Shown here piece after piece: positions 1-8,922 of a stretch of 64,000 bases of DNA. Each line of letters opens with the position of its first letter. Positions within the stretch are counted from its first letter, which is position 1. Made by a program: the position numbers and the translations under genes. A model generated the notes under the pieces. It was not told the DNA's origin, searched no databases, and worked only from the letters and a program-made list of their open reading frames with translations. The DNA is from Methylobacterium sp. E-045. GTDB lineage: Bacteria; Pseudomonadota; Alphaproteobacteria; Rhizobiales; Beijerinckiaceae. The stretch is taken from assembly GCF_022829685.1 (NCBI RefSeq), contig NZ_JAKSYE010000089.1, positions 1 through 64,000 on the forward strand, given 5' to 3'.

Positions 1-365
1 AGACCACGGTTGACCGTGTCACAGCACATCACCGGGATGACGCTCGGGTCCTGCTTGGGCTCGTACTTCCAGACGATCACGCCGTCCTTGTCGAGGTCGA
101 GGGCGTAGACGATGTTCGGGAAGGGGGTGTGGACGTACATCATGGTGCCGACGACGAGGGGCGAACCCTCGTGGCCGCGCAGGACGCCGGTCGAGAACGT
201 CCAGGCCACCTGCAGCTGCTTCACGTTGCCGGCGTTGATCTGGTCGAGCTTCGAATAGCGCGTGTTGGCGTAATCGACCGTCTGGAGCACCGGCTCGTCG
301 GCGAGAACCGGGCCGGACGCGTAGAGACAGAACAGGAGGGCGGCGGCTCGGTTTCTGCCTGACAT
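1..365 (-). CDS. xoxF: XoxF-type PQQ methanol dehydrogenase, N-terminal part (cut by window edge)
   Basis: Reading the minus strand from the ATG at 365 gives about 121 residues: a short signal peptide ending near Leu-Ala-Asp, then the first blades of a PQQ-dependent alcohol dehydrogenase propeller. Visible hallmarks are the string [15 protein letters not shown] and the adjacent cysteine pair in [10 protein letters not shown], which in this family forms the vicinal disulfide over PQQ. The wording is closer to lanthanide-dependent XoxF than to calcium-dependent MxaF, although the deciding Asp further downstream lies outside the window. The enzyme acts in the periplasm and oxidises methanol, passing electrons to a cytochrome c. 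The C-terminal four fifths are missing because the window ends, not because the gene is broken. Confidence 0.85.
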   Translation of the reverse strand, partial: MSGRNRAAALLFCLYASGPVLADEPVLQTVDYANTRYSKLDQINAGNVKQLQVAWTFSTGVLRGHEGSPLVVGTMMYVHTPFPNIVYALDLDKDGVIVWKYEPKQDPSVIPVMCCDTVNRG

Positions 366-670
366 CGGCGATCCTCCAACGTGGTGCGCGCGTTCCGATC
401 CGCTCCTCTACCATCGGAGGCGGATCGATTCGCGGGCCTCCGTGTCGCTGGGATCGCGGCGATCGTCCTTGCCATCCCGCCCGAACTCCTCTATGCGCCG
501 CACCTCGTGTTCGCTCCGGCTGGGGGCTGAACGGACGGTGCCGGCTTGTCCGGCATGCGGAGTTCGCTCCATCGTCCCGTGTCTCCGCCTTCGATCAACC
601 GCTCGGGCCTTCAAACGGCTCGAAGGGCTTGGCGCCGGGTGAAACGCGTTGAACCGGCCCGACGATCGAC

Positions 671-716
671 ACCCGCACATCCGTGCCGTCGGGCCCCTTT
701 TGCTATGAAGGGCCCG
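671..716 (+). promoter_or_regulatory. Structured leader in front of rpsF (candidate S6:S18 autoregulatory RNA)
   Basis: Two stems lie directly before the rpsF start. A small one pairs GCAC (675-678) with GTGC (683-686). A strong one pairs CGGGCCCCTT (690-699, one C bulged) with AAGGGCCCG (708-716). The second arm contains the ribosome binding site AAGGG, three bases before the ATG at 719, so the fold would block translation. Many bacteria carry a leader before rpsF that is bound by the S6:S18 complex and has a CCG next to such a stem. A CCG is present here at 686-688. The assignment to that family is inference. Confidence 0.45.
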
Positions 717-718
717 TT

Positions 719-1189
719 ATGCCTCTTTATGAACACGTCTTCCTGGCGCGCCAGGACGTGACGGCCCAGCAGGTCGAGACCATGGTCGAGACCTACAAGG
801 GCGTCATCGAAGCCAATGGCGGCAAGGTCGAGAAGATCGAGATGTGGGGCGTGAAGTCCCTCGCCTACCGCATCAAGAAGAACCGCAAGGCGCATTTCAC
901 GCTCCTCAACGTCGACGCCCCTCCGGCGGCTCTGGCCGAAATGGAGCGCCAGATGCAGATCTCCGAGGACGTCCTGCGCTTCATGACCGTCCGCGTCGAA
1001 GAGCTCGAATCCGAGCCGTCGGCGATGATGCAGAAGCGTGACCGCGACGACCGCAAGGATCGCGAGCGCGGCCGTCGTCGTGACGACGAAGGCTTCGGTG
1101 GTGGTGGTGGATTCGGTGGCGACCGGGATCGTGGTGACCGCGGCGATCGCGGCGACCGTCCCGAGCGCAGCTTCGGCGGGGAGAACTAA
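719..1189 (+). CDS. rpsF: 30S ribosomal protein S6
   Basis: The 156-residue product starts [14 protein letters not shown], the usual S6 beginning. The frame is open 36 bases further upstream, but that extension is not S6-like and overlaps the leader hairpin, so I chose the ATG at 719. Residues 1 to about 95 form the S6 fold, which binds 16S rRNA together with S18 in the 30S platform. From about residue 105 the protein continues in a highly charged, glycine-rich tail with repeated Gly-Asp-Arg units. Such tails are common in alphaproteobacterial S6. It is the first gene of an rpsF-rpsR-DUF2232-rplI cluster, with 3 bases between its stop codon and rpsR. Confidence 0.97.
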   Translation: MPLYEHVFLARQDVTAQQVETMVETYKGVIEANGGKVEKIEMWGVKSLAYRIKKNRKAHFTLLNVDAPPAALAEMERQMQISEDVLRFMTVRVEELESEPSAMMQKRDRDDRKDRERGRRRDDEGFGGGGGFGGDRDRGDRGDRGDRPERSFGGEN

Positions 1190-1192
1190 GCC

Positions 1193-1474
1193 ATGGGTTT
1201 CGGTGCTGGACCTGATGCGGCTCCTGCCGCTGGTGGTGGTGCGGGCGGCGGACGTCGCCCCTTCTTCCGTCGTCGCAAGACCTGCCCCTTCTCGGGCGCG
1301 AACGCTCCCAAGATCGACTACAAGGACGTCAAGCTCCTGTCGCGCTACGTGTCCGAGCGCGGCAAGATCGTGCCGTCGCGCATCACGGCGGTGTCGGCCA
1401 AGAAGCAGCGTGAACTCGCCCAGGCGATCAAGCGCGCCCGCTTCCTCGGCTTCCTCCCCTACGTGATCAAGTAA
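1193..1474 (+). CDS. rpsR: 30S ribosomal protein S18
   Basis: The protein has 93 residues. The body matches S18: [15 protein letters not shown], then [20 protein letters not shown], then the helical end [21 protein letters not shown]18 pairs with S6 on the 30S platform. The N-terminus carries about 20 extra Gly/Ala/Pro-rich residues before the conserved part. It starts 3 bases after rpsF and is almost certainly translated from the same mRNA. Confidence 0.97.
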   Translation: MGFGAGPDAAPAAGGGAGGGRRPFFRRRKTCPFSGANAPKIDYKDVKLLSRYVSERGKIVPSRITAVSAKKQRELAQAIKRARFLGFLPYVIK

Positions 1475-1489
1475 GCCTCGACCTCTCCA

Positions 1490-1605
1490 CGAGGTCCCCT
1501 CCTCCCCCTTGCGGGGTGGAGCTGGAATGGGGGTGGTCTCCCGGCCTGAGGAGGCCGGCGGCGCCACCCACACACTCGATCCCTCCCCACACGGGGAGGG
1601 ACGTC
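1490..1605. repeat. GC-rich intergenic repeat with hairpins
   Basis: The gap between rpsR and the DUF2232 gene holds several short GC-rich hairpins. The clearest is CCCTCCCC (1581-1588) with GGGGAGGG (1593-1600) around an ACAC loop. A related string (cctctccccacgagg) recurs at 5196-5210 after dnaB. This looks like a scattered intergenic repeat typical of these genomes rather than a gene. No T-run follows, so I do not call it a terminator. Confidence 0.4.
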
Positions 1606-1701
1606 TACACGCCGGCGGCATTGGCGCTGCCGGGCGTCGTTGGGGCGATATGAAACGCCTCTAACCCTGCCCCTTTCGGGGACAGCGGGACAGCGGGATC
1701 G

Positions 1702-2730
1702 ATGAAACAGTTTCTCGGCATCGGCATCGGCGCGGGCCTCGTCTCCGCACTCCTCTTCGGCGTCCTGCTGAAGGGCACGCTGCTGTCCATCGTGCTCTAC
1801 CTGCTCGCCCCGCTCCCGATCCTGATCGTGGGCCTCGGCTGGAGCCACAAGGCCGCCCTCGTCGCCGCGATCACGGGCGCCGTCGCCCTCGCCTTCCTGC
1901 AGCCCTTCCTCGGCCTCGGCTTCCTCGCCTATCTGGCGCTGCCGGCCTGGTGGCTCGCCTATCTCGCGCTGCTCGGGCGCCCCAACGCCGACGGCACCAT
2001 GGAATGGTACCCGACCGGGCGGCTGCTGGCCTGGACCGCGTGCACGGCCGGGATCGCCTTCGTCGCCATCGCGGTCATCGCCTCGCCGAGCTTCGACACC
2101 TTCCAGACCCAGTTGCGCGGGATGACCCGCACGCTGGTGACGATGCAGGGCAAGGCCCGGGCGACGCCCCCCGCCGCGGCGCCCGCCGAAAAGACACCTG
2201 CTGAAAAGTCACCCGCGACCCCGGCCGAGCCCGATGCCAACGCGGCGCCCTCCGCCGAGTCGGGCACCGACCAGCAGAACGCGGTGGCCGACGCCCTGGC
2301 GACGATCGCCCCCGGACTGGCGACGCAGGGCCTCGCCGTGCTCCTCACCTTCTATCTCTGGGCCGCGGCCCGGATCGTGCGCATCTCCGGCCGCCTGCCC
2401 CGGCCCTGGCCCGACATCCCCTCCACGGCGATGCCGCGCTCCGTCCTCGGCATCCTGGGAGCGGCCGTCGTGCTGGCCCTGGTGCCCGGCTATCCGGGCG
2501 TCCTCGGCATCGCCCTCATCGGTGCGCTCACTGCCGCCTTCGCCATGCAGGGTCTCGCCGCCTTCCACGATCGCAGCCGCGGGCGTCCCGGACGCATGGC
2601 CCTCCTGTTCGGGCTCTACCTGATCCTGTTCTTCACCCAGGGCATCGCGCTGTTCGCCCTGACCCTGTTCGGCCTCGCCGACACCGCCTTCAACCGGCGC
2701 CGTCCCAAGGAGGACGCCGGACGAACCTGA
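1702..2730 (+). CDS. DUF2232 multi-pass membrane protein
   Basis: This 342-residue membrane protein has about eight hydrophobic segments: a cluster in residues 1-95, one near 115-130 and a C-terminal block from about 205 to 325. Between them lies a Pro/Ala/Glu-rich soluble loop (about 155-190, low complexity). Its place between rpsR and rplI is the usual alphaproteobacterial position of the DUF2232 family. Members are predicted inner-membrane proteins of unknown function. It is probably part of the ribosomal protein operon. Confidence 0.85.
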   Translation: MKQFLGIGIGAGLVSALLFGVLLKGTLLSIVLYLLAPLPILIVGLGWSHKAALVAAITGAVALAFLQPFLGLGFLAYLALPAWWLAYLALLGRPNADGTMEWYPTGRLLAWTACTAGIAFVAIAVIASPSFDTFQTQLRGMTRTLVTMQGKARATPPAAAPAEKTPAEKSPATPAEPDANAAPSAESGTDQQNAVADALATIAPGLATQGLAVLLTFYLWAAARIVRISGRLPRPWPDIPSTAMPRSVLGILGAAVVLALVPGYPGVLGIALIGALTAAFAMQGLAAFHDRSRGRPGRMALLFGLYLILFFTQGIALFALTLFGLADTAFNRRRPKEDAGRT

Positions 2731-2800
2731 GCCCCGTCTCCCGCATCGCGCGGCCGGGACTCTCTCCCCACCCAACCCCACTCAGACAAGGACCAGAATC

Positions 2801-3364
2801 ATGGAAGTCATCCTCCTCGAGCGCGTCGCCAAGCTCGGCCAGATGGGCGAGACCGTGAACGTGAAGCCGGGCTACGCCCGCAACTTCCTCCTCGCCCGCG
2901 GCAAGGCCCTGCGCGCCACCGCCGGCAACAAGAAGCACTTCGAGACCCAGCGCGCCCAGCTCGAGGCCCGCAACCTCGAGAAGAAGAGCGAGGCGCAGTC
3001 CGTCGCCGAGACCCTCGAGGGCAAGAGCTTCGTGCTGATCCGCCAGTCGGGCGAGACCGGCGTGCTCTACGGTTCGGTCTCCACCCGCGATCTCGCCGAG
3101 GTCGTCACCGCCGAGGGCTTCACCGTCGGCCGCGACCAGTTCGCCCTCAACCAGCCGATCAAGACCCTCGGCCTGCATACCGTGCCGGTGGTGCTGCACC
3201 CCGAGGTCGAGGTGACCGTCACCGTCAACGTCGCCCGTTCGCCGGAAGAGGCCGAGCGTCAGGCCCGCGGCGAATCGACCACCGAGCGTGAGGCCTTCAA
3301 CCTCGACGACCTCGGCCTCGAAGTCGGCGCCGCTCTCGCCGAGGCCGGCGACGACCGCGAGTAA
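2801..3364 (+). CDS. rplI: 50S ribosomal protein L9
   Basis: The 187-residue product starts [28 protein letters not shown], the conserved N-terminal L9 domain that binds 23S rRNA. A long charged helix (about 45-80) and the C-terminal domain follow. It is about 40 residues longer than the E. coli protein because of an acidic C-terminal extension (from about 150), as is usual in this bacterial group. It is the last gene of the S6/S18 cluster and is followed by a clear rho-independent terminator. Confidence 0.97.
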   Translation: MEVILLERVAKLGQMGETVNVKPGYARNFLLARGKALRATAGNKKHFETQRAQLEARNLEKKSEAQSVAETLEGKSFVLIRQSGETGVLYGSVSTRDLAEVVTAEGFTVGRDQFALNQPIKTLGLHTVPVVLHPEVEVTVTVNVARSPEEAERQARGESTTEREAFNLDDLGLEVGAALAEAGDDRE

Positions 3365-3440
3365 GCCTCGTCCATAACCGGTGGAGAACGGGGATCATCG
3401 CCCGAAGGGGTTGACTGGTTCCCGATTTGTTCCAGCATGG

Positions 3441-3475
3441 CGCCTGTCATCCCGAAAGGGGTGGCAGGCGTTTTT
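3441..3475 (+). terminator. Rho-independent terminator after rplI
   Basis: CGCCTGTCATCCC (3441-3453) pairs with GGGGTGGCAGGCG (3458-3470) around a GAAA tetraloop, with two G-U pairs, followed by TTTTT at 3471-3475. It ends the rpsF-rpsR-DUF2232-rplI transcript about 80 bases after the rplI stop. The rest of 3365-3647 shows no gene. Confidence 0.85.
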
Positions 3476-3647
3476 CGTGGTCGTCCACACCGGGTCACCT
3501 CCGGTGCGAGGGTGGCGCGGAAGGCGGGTCGCGAGAATCGGCTAAGGTTCGGCTAACCATGCCTGGGCCATGGTCGTGCGCTAGCGGAATGGTGCGGCGA
3601 GGGAATCGCCGCGCGGTGTCGAAGAAGTCGGAGCCTCGAGTCAGCCC

Positions 3648-5135
3648 ATGGCCCTGCCCAACGCCCTGACGGCAAACCTCCAGAGCGTCACGCAGGAGTT
3701 CCGCGTCGCGCCCCACAACATCGATGCGGAGCAGGCGCTGCTCGGCGCGATCCTCGTCAACAACGACGCCTATTACCGGATCTCGGACTTCCTCCTGCCC
3801 GAGCATTTCATGGAGGATGTCCACCGCAAGATCTTCGAGGTCGCCGCCTCGCTGATCAAGGTCGGCAAGCTCGCGACCCCGATCACGCTCAAGACCTATC
3901 TGGGCGACGCCGATCTCGGCGGCCAGACGGTGATGCAGTACCTCGCCCGCCTCGCGGCCGAGGCCACCACCGTCATCAACGCGGGCGATTACGGCCGCAC
4001 CATCTACGACCTCGCCATCCGCCGCCGGCTGATCACCATCGGTGAGGATCTCGTCAACGGCGCCTACGAGGCGCCGGTGGAATCCTCCCCCCGCGACCAG
4101 ATCGAGGGCACCGAGCGCCGGCTCTACGAGCTCGCCGAATCGGGCAAGTACGATGGCGGCTTCCAGAAATTCTCCGACGCCCTCACCGCCGCCGTGGACA
4201 TGGCGGCCAAGGCCTATCAGCGCGACGGCAAGCTCTCGGGCATCGCCACCGGCCTGTCGGATCTCGACGCCAAGATGGGCGGTCTGCAATCCTCCGACTT
4301 GATCATCCTCGCCGGCCGCCCGGCCATGGGCAAGACCTCGCTGGTCACCAACATCGCCTTCAACGTGGCCAAGGCCTACCGGGGCGAGAAGCAGCCCGAC
4401 GGGCGGATCGAGACCAAGAACGGCGGCATCGTCGGGTTCTTCTCCCTCGAAATGTCGGCCGAGCAGCTGGCCACCCGCATCATCGCCGAGCAATCCGGCG
4501 TGCCCTCCTACAAGATCCGCCGCGGCGACATCCGGCCGGAGGATTTCTACAAGATCACCGACGCCGCCCGCGACATGCAGACGATCCCGTTCTACATCGA
4601 CCAGACCGGCGGCATCTCCATCGCGCAGCTCGCCGCCCGCGCCCGGCGCCTGAAGCGCCAGAAGGGCCTCGACCTCCTCATCATCGACTACCTGCAGCTG
4701 CTCTCGGGCTCGGGCAAGCGCAGCGACAACCGCGTGCAGGAGATGACCGAGATCACCACCGGCATGAAGGCGCTGGCCAAGGAGCTGGCGGTGCCGATCA
4801 TCGGCCTGTCGCAGCTCTCGCGTCAGGTGGAGAACCGCGACGACAAGCGCCCGCAGCTCTCGGACCTGCGCGAATCGGGCTCCATCGAGCAAGACGCCGA
4901 CGTGGTGATGTTCGTGTTCCGCGAGGAATACTACGTCAACAACAAGAAGCCGCGCGAAGGCACCGAGGAGTTCTTCGCCTGGGAAGCCGAGATGAACCGC
5001 GTCCACGGCAAGGCCGAGGTGATCCTCGGCAAGCAGCGCCACGGCCCCACCGGCACGGTGGAACTGCAATTCGACGCCAACATCACGCGCTTCTCGGACC
5101 TGGCGAGCGAGGACCGCATGCCCGCGCGCATGTGA
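3648..5135 (+). CDS. dnaB: Replicative DNA helicase DnaB
   Basis: This 495-residue protein is full length for DnaB. The N-terminal helical domain (about 20-120) starts at VAPHNIDAEQALLGAILVNN and mediates hexamer and primase contacts. The RecA-like helicase domain carries Walker A (GRPAMGKTS, about 223-231), Walker B (LLIIDYLQLL, about 344-353) and the DLRESGSIEQDAD motif near 410. It unwinds the chromosome at the replication fork. It stands alone after the rplI terminator and precedes alr on the same strand, which is usual in this group. Confidence 0.97.
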   Translation: MALPNALTANLQSVTQEFRVAPHNIDAEQALLGAILVNNDAYYRISDFLLPEHFMEDVHRKIFEVAASLIKVGKLATPITLKTYLGDADLGGQTVMQYLARLAAEATTVINAGDYGRTIYDLAIRRRLITIGEDLVNGAYEAPVESSPRDQIEGTERRLYELAESGKYDGGFQKFSDALTAAVDMAAKAYQRDGKLSGIATGLSDLDAKMGGLQSSDLIILAGRPAMGKTSLVTNIAFNVAKAYRGEKQPDGRIETKNGGIVGFFSLEMSAEQLATRIIAEQSGVPSYKIRRGDIRPEDFYKITDAARDMQTIPFYIDQTGGISIAQLAARARRLKRQKGLDLLIIDYLQLLSGSGKRSDNRVQEMTEITTGMKALAKELAVPIIGLSQLSRQVENRDDKRPQLSDLRESGSIEQDADVVMFVFREEYYVNNKKPREGTEEFFAWEAEMNRVHGKAEVILGKQRHGPTGTVELQFDANITRFSDLASEDRMPARM

Positions 5136-5344
5136 CCTGTCCCACCCCCGCCTCGGACGCCGCCCTCGGCCGAGTGAGGGTCGGCCCCCACTCCGAACCT
5201 CTCCCCACGAGGCGGAGGGAGACCTGCGACAAAGCTCGCCGTCTCTATGGTCCACCAGGTGCGAGGCGGTAGACTCGTGGTCCTCACATGAGTTCTGCAG
5301 GCAGCAGAGAGTGCCCGATCACCGCACTCGAACGAGATCCCGCC

Positions 5345-6448
5345 ATGGCGATCAGCACCCCGGAAGCCGCCATCCACGGCGCGCGCCTCACCATCGATCT
5401 CTCGGCCATCGCCGAGAACTGGCGACGCCTGGGCGCGCGGGCGCCACACATCCCCTGCGCCGCCGTAATCAAGGCCGACGCCTATGGCTGCGGCCTGGTG
5501 ACGGTCGCGCCGGTCCTGTGGCGGGCCGGCTGCCGGACGTTCTTCGTCGCCCATGCGAGCGAAGGCGCGATCGCCCGGTCCGTCCTGCCGGAGGCGGTGA
5601 TCTACGTCCTCAACGGCCTCGCTCCCGGCAGCGGTCCGGCTCTCGTGGCGCACGCCCTGCGCCCGGTCCTCGGATCGCGCGAAGAACTCGACGAATGGGC
5701 GGCGCTGGCGGCGGAGACGGGGCGGCCACTCCCGGCCGCCCTTCACGTCGATACGGGCATGAACCGCCTCGGCCTGACCGTGGCCGACGCCCTGGCGCTC
5801 GCCGGCGACCCGATCATCTCGGCCGCCGGGATCGACCTGCTGATGAGCCATCTCGTCAGCGCCGAACGGCCGGACGAGGCGATCAACCGACACCAGTGCG
5901 AGGCGTTCGCAGACGTCCTGCGGGCCTATCCCGGCATTCCGGGTTCCCTCGCCAACTCCTCCGGCTGCTATCTCGGCGAGGGCATCGCCAACGACCTGCT
6001 CCGTCCGGGCTACGCCATCTTCGGCGGCAACCCGACCCCGTGGCGACCGAACCCGATGCGGCCGGTCGTCCGCCTCGAAGCGTCGATCGCACAGGTCCGC
6101 GACGTCACGGCTGGGGACGGCGCGGGCTACAATTCCCGCTGGACCGCCCCGGGCCCGCGACGGCTCGCCACCCTGTCGGTCGGTTACGCCGACGGCTACC
6201 CACGCTCGGCGAGCGGGCGCGGCCATGCCCTCGTCGGCGGCGTGCCCTGCCCCATCGTCGGCCTGATCTCCATGGACCTCATCATCCTCGACGTCACCGA
6301 CGCATCCGCCGCGAGTCGTGGCGAACCGGCCATCCTGATCGGCGAGTCCCTCGACGTGGACAGCGTGGGACACGCCGCCGGCACGATCGGCTACGAAATT
6401 CTGACCGGTCTTGGTTCCCGTTATGTTCGCCGCTATGTAGGAGCCTAG
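5345..6448 (+). CDS. alr: Alanine racemase
   Basis: A PLP-dependent fold-III racemase of 367 residues from the ATG at 5345. It makes D-alanine for peptidoglycan. The PLP-binding Lys lies in AVIKADAYG (Lys43) and the second catalytic base is the Tyr in GAGYNSRW (Tyr262). The metal- and carboxylate-binding region HVDTGMNRLGL is intact. An in-frame ATG at 5288 would add 19 residues. I prefer 5345 because the added residues look unlike the family. Neither start has a strong ribosome binding site. Confidence 0.92.
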   Translation: MAISTPEAAIHGARLTIDLSAIAENWRRLGARAPHIPCAAVIKADAYGCGLVTVAPVLWRAGCRTFFVAHASEGAIARSVLPEAVIYVLNGLAPGSGPALVAHALRPVLGSREELDEWAALAAETGRPLPAALHVDTGMNRLGLTVADALALAGDPIISAAGIDLLMSHLVSAERPDEAINRHQCEAFADVLRAYPGIPGSLANSSGCYLGEGIANDLLRPGYAIFGGNPTPWRPNPMRPVVRLEASIAQVRDVTAGDGAGYNSRWTAPGPRRLATLSVGYADGYPRSASGRGHALVGGVPCPIVGLISMDLIILDVTDASAASRGEPAILIGESLDVDSVGHAAGTIGYEILTGLGSRYVRRYVGA

Positions 6449-6580
6449 AGTGATCCGACCCTCCACCTCGTCCTGAGGCGCCCGCGCTCCGCTCCGGCAC
6501 CCCAGGATGGGGGTGGTGGCCGGGATCGGCGGATAACGGCGCTCGGCCTCTTCGAGCGGCGATCCACGCAAAAGGCGATC

Positions 6581-8017
6581 ATGGCCAAGATCCACCAGAC
6601 CTTCGTCTGCCAATCCTGCGGCGCCGTCTACAATCGCTGGCGCGGGCGCTGCGAGGCCTGCAACGGCTGGAACACGATCGTCGAGGAGACGGGCGCCAGC
6701 GGCCCTCAGGCCGGTCCGGTCAAGACCCGGCCGAGCCGGTCGCATGGGCGCATCTTCCCCCTCGAAGGGCTCACCGGCGAGGCTCGCGAGGCCCCGCGCA
6801 TTCCCTCCGGCATCGGCGAGCTCGACCGGGTGACCGGCGGCGGGTTCGTGCGCGGCTCGGTGATCCTGCTCGGCGGCGATCCCGGAATCGGCAAGTCGAC
6901 CCTTCTGATGCAGGCCACTGCCGCCATGGCGCACACCGGCGAGCGCGTGGTCTACATCTCCGGCGAGGAGGCGGTGGCGCAGGTGCGCCTGCGGGCGGAG
7001 CGCCTCGGCCTGTCGAGCGCAGCGGTGGATCTCGCCGCCGAGACCAATGTCGAGGACATCGTCGAGACCCTTAGCCAGGGCCGGCCGCCGGCGCTCGCCA
7101 TCATCGATTCGATCCAGACCATGTGGACGGAGACGGTGGAATCCGCCCCCGGCACGGTGACCCAGGTCCGGTCCTCGGCCCAATCGCTGATCCGCTTCGC
7201 CAAGACCACCGGCACGGCGGTGATCCTCGTCGGCCACGTGACGAAGGACGGCCAGATCGCCGGTCCCCGCGTGGTGGAGCACATGGTCGATGCCGTCGCC
7301 TCGTTCGAGGGCGACCAGGGCCACCATTTCCGCATCCTGCGCGCGGTGAAGAACCGCTTCGGCCCCACCGACGAGATCGGGGTGTTCGAGATGACCGATC
7401 GCGGGCTCGCGGAGGTGCCGAACCCCTCCGCTCTGTTCCTCGCAGGGCGGGACCATGCGGCGCCGGGCACGGCCGTGTTCGCCGGCATGGAGGGCACGCG
7501 GCCCCTGCTCGTGGAGATCCAGGCCCTGGTGGCGCCCTCCTCCCTCGGCACGCCGCGCCGCGCCGTGGTCGGCTGGGACCCTAACCGCCTGTCCATGGTG
7601 CTCGCGGTTCTGGAGGCCCATGGCGGCATCCGGCTCGGCACCCATGACGTCTACCTCAACGTCGCCGGGGGCCTGCGCATCACCGAACCGGCGGCGGACC
7701 TCGCGGTGGCGGCCGCCCTGGTCTCGTCGCTGTCGGGCGCGGCCCTGCCGGGGGAGACCGTCTATTTCGGCGAGATCGGCCTGTCCGGCGCGATCCGCCC
7801 GGTGGCGCAGGCGCCGTCGCGGCTGAAGGAAGCGTTGAAGCTCGGCTTCGCCAAGGCCGTCACGCCGCAAGGCCGCAACGAGACCGGCGACGGTTCCCTG
7901 CCCACGGAGGCCCTGCGCCACATCGCCGATCTGGTGGCCGGGATCGCCAGCGGCGCGCCCAAACGCGGCCGGCCCGAGCGCAACCCGGCGCGCTACGAAT
8001 ACGAGGACGACGAGTGA
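6581..8017 (+). CDS. radA: DNA repair protein RadA
   Basis: The protein has 478 residues and all RadA landmarks. A four-cysteine zinc finger (C10, C13, C24, C27) opens the protein. A RecA-like ATPase core has Walker A GGDPGIGKST (98-107) and the RadA-specific KNRFG motif (257-261). A Lon-protease-like domain without a protease active site forms the C-terminal third. RadA drives branch migration of recombination intermediates. It follows alr on the same strand after a 132-base gap, in which 6461-6505 resembles a degraded copy of the repeat at 11191-11303. Confidence 0.96.
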   Translation: MAKIHQTFVCQSCGAVYNRWRGRCEACNGWNTIVEETGASGPQAGPVKTRPSRSHGRIFPLEGLTGEAREAPRIPSGIGELDRVTGGGFVRGSVILLGGDPGIGKSTLLMQATAAMAHTGERVVYISGEEAVAQVRLRAERLGLSSAAVDLAAETNVEDIVETLSQGRPPALAIIDSIQTMWTETVESAPGTVTQVRSSAQSLIRFAKTTGTAVILVGHVTKDGQIAGPRVVEHMVDAVASFEGDQGHHFRILRAVKNRFGPTDEIGVFEMTDRGLAEVPNPSALFLAGRDHAAPGTAVFAGMEGTRPLLVEIQALVAPSSLGTPRRAVVGWDPNRLSMVLAVLEAHGGIRLGTHDVYLNVAGGLRITEPAADLAVAAALVSSLSGAALPGETVYFGEIGLSGAIRPVAQAPSRLKEALKLGFAKAVTPQGRNETGDGSLPTEALRHIADLVAGIASGAPKRGRPERNPARYEYEDDE

Positions 8018-8145
8018 GGCCCGACGCTTGTCCGCCCCGGAGGGTGACGGCCGAGTTTCCGCACGATATACAGGCGCGGCGGCGAGGGGGAGCCGCACGA
8101 GTCGGCGATCGTCAGCCCCTCTGCCCCGTGCGACCATAGCCTTCA

Positions 8146-8742
8146 ATGCCGTTTTCCGTTCTCGATCTGGCCGTTCTCGGCATCGTCGTCATTTCGGCCC
8201 TCCTGGCGGCCGTCCGCGGGGCGACCCGCGAGGTGCTGGCCATCGTCGCCTGGGTCGCCGCCGCGGCGGTCGCCTGGAAGCTCTATCCCCTGCTGCTGCC
8301 CACCGTGGCCCAGCACGTCTCCAATGCCACCGTGGCGCTGGTCGCCTCCATCGCGACGATCTTCCTCGCGACGCTCATCATCGTCTCGATCATCACGGTG
8401 AAGGTCTCCGACATGATCCTCGATTCGCGCATCGGCGCGATCGACCGGTCCCTCGGCTTCGTCTTCGGCGCGGGGCGCGGCTTCCTCATCTGCGTGATCG
8501 GCTGGGTGTTCCTGGCCTGGCTGGTCCAGGGCAAGATGCCCGATTGGGCGGCCCAGGCCCGCAGCCGGCCGATGCTGGAGAAATCGGGGGACGCCCTGGT
8601 GGCACAGTTGCCGGAGAATCCGGAGGGATTCATCAAGCAGTTCAAGAAGTCCAAGGGCGAGGCGGCCGAGCCCGTCGAGCCGGCGGCCGACGGCGATACG
8701 GCACCCGCCCAACGCCGGACCGAGGCCCCGGCACGGCGCTGA
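8146..8742 (+). CDS. cvpA: CvpA family membrane protein
   Basis: A 198-residue protein with four hydrophobic segments (about 4-24, 29-48, 63-83 and 103-125), followed by a hydrophilic, Glu/Pro/Ala-rich tail. The start PFSVLDLAVLGIVVISALLA and the RGATREVLAI motif are typical of CvpA, named for colicin V production, an inner-membrane family of unclear role. It lies directly upstream of purF, as in many proteobacteria including E. coli. Confidence 0.92.
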   Translation: MPFSVLDLAVLGIVVISALLAAVRGATREVLAIVAWVAAAAVAWKLYPLLLPTVAQHVSNATVALVASIATIFLATLIIVSIITVKVSDMILDSRIGAIDRSLGFVFGAGRGFLICVIGWVFLAWLVQGKMPDWAAQARSRPMLEKSGDALVAQLPENPEGFIKQFKKSKGEAAEPVEPAADGDTAPAQRRTEAPARR

Positions 8743-8922
8743 CCTTCTCACGCAGCGCGTCTGATCTGCGTGGCATGCCGCTTGGTTGCGGGACCAAGGC
8801 CGACTAAATGACGGCTTCTCGCAGGATGCAGCCGTCGTCATAAAACGGTCGCACGATGCAAGCCGGTCCGTGGACGCTGCCGAAACCGGCAACGGCGGGC
8901 AACCTTAGGATCGCAGAACCAG

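Noticed and set aside
611..1621. 336-residue minus-strand frame opposite rpsF and rpsR
   Set aside because: Overlaps two ribosomal protein genes completely.
3495..5255. 586-residue minus-strand frame opposite dnaB
   Set aside because: Antisense shadow of dnaB with no family resemblance.
4931..8146. 1,071-residue open frame on the minus strand opposite dnaB, alr and radA
   Set aside because: Three well-supported genes occupy the other strand; the product is low-complexity and Arg/Asp/Gly-rich, as expected from GC-rich antisense DNA.
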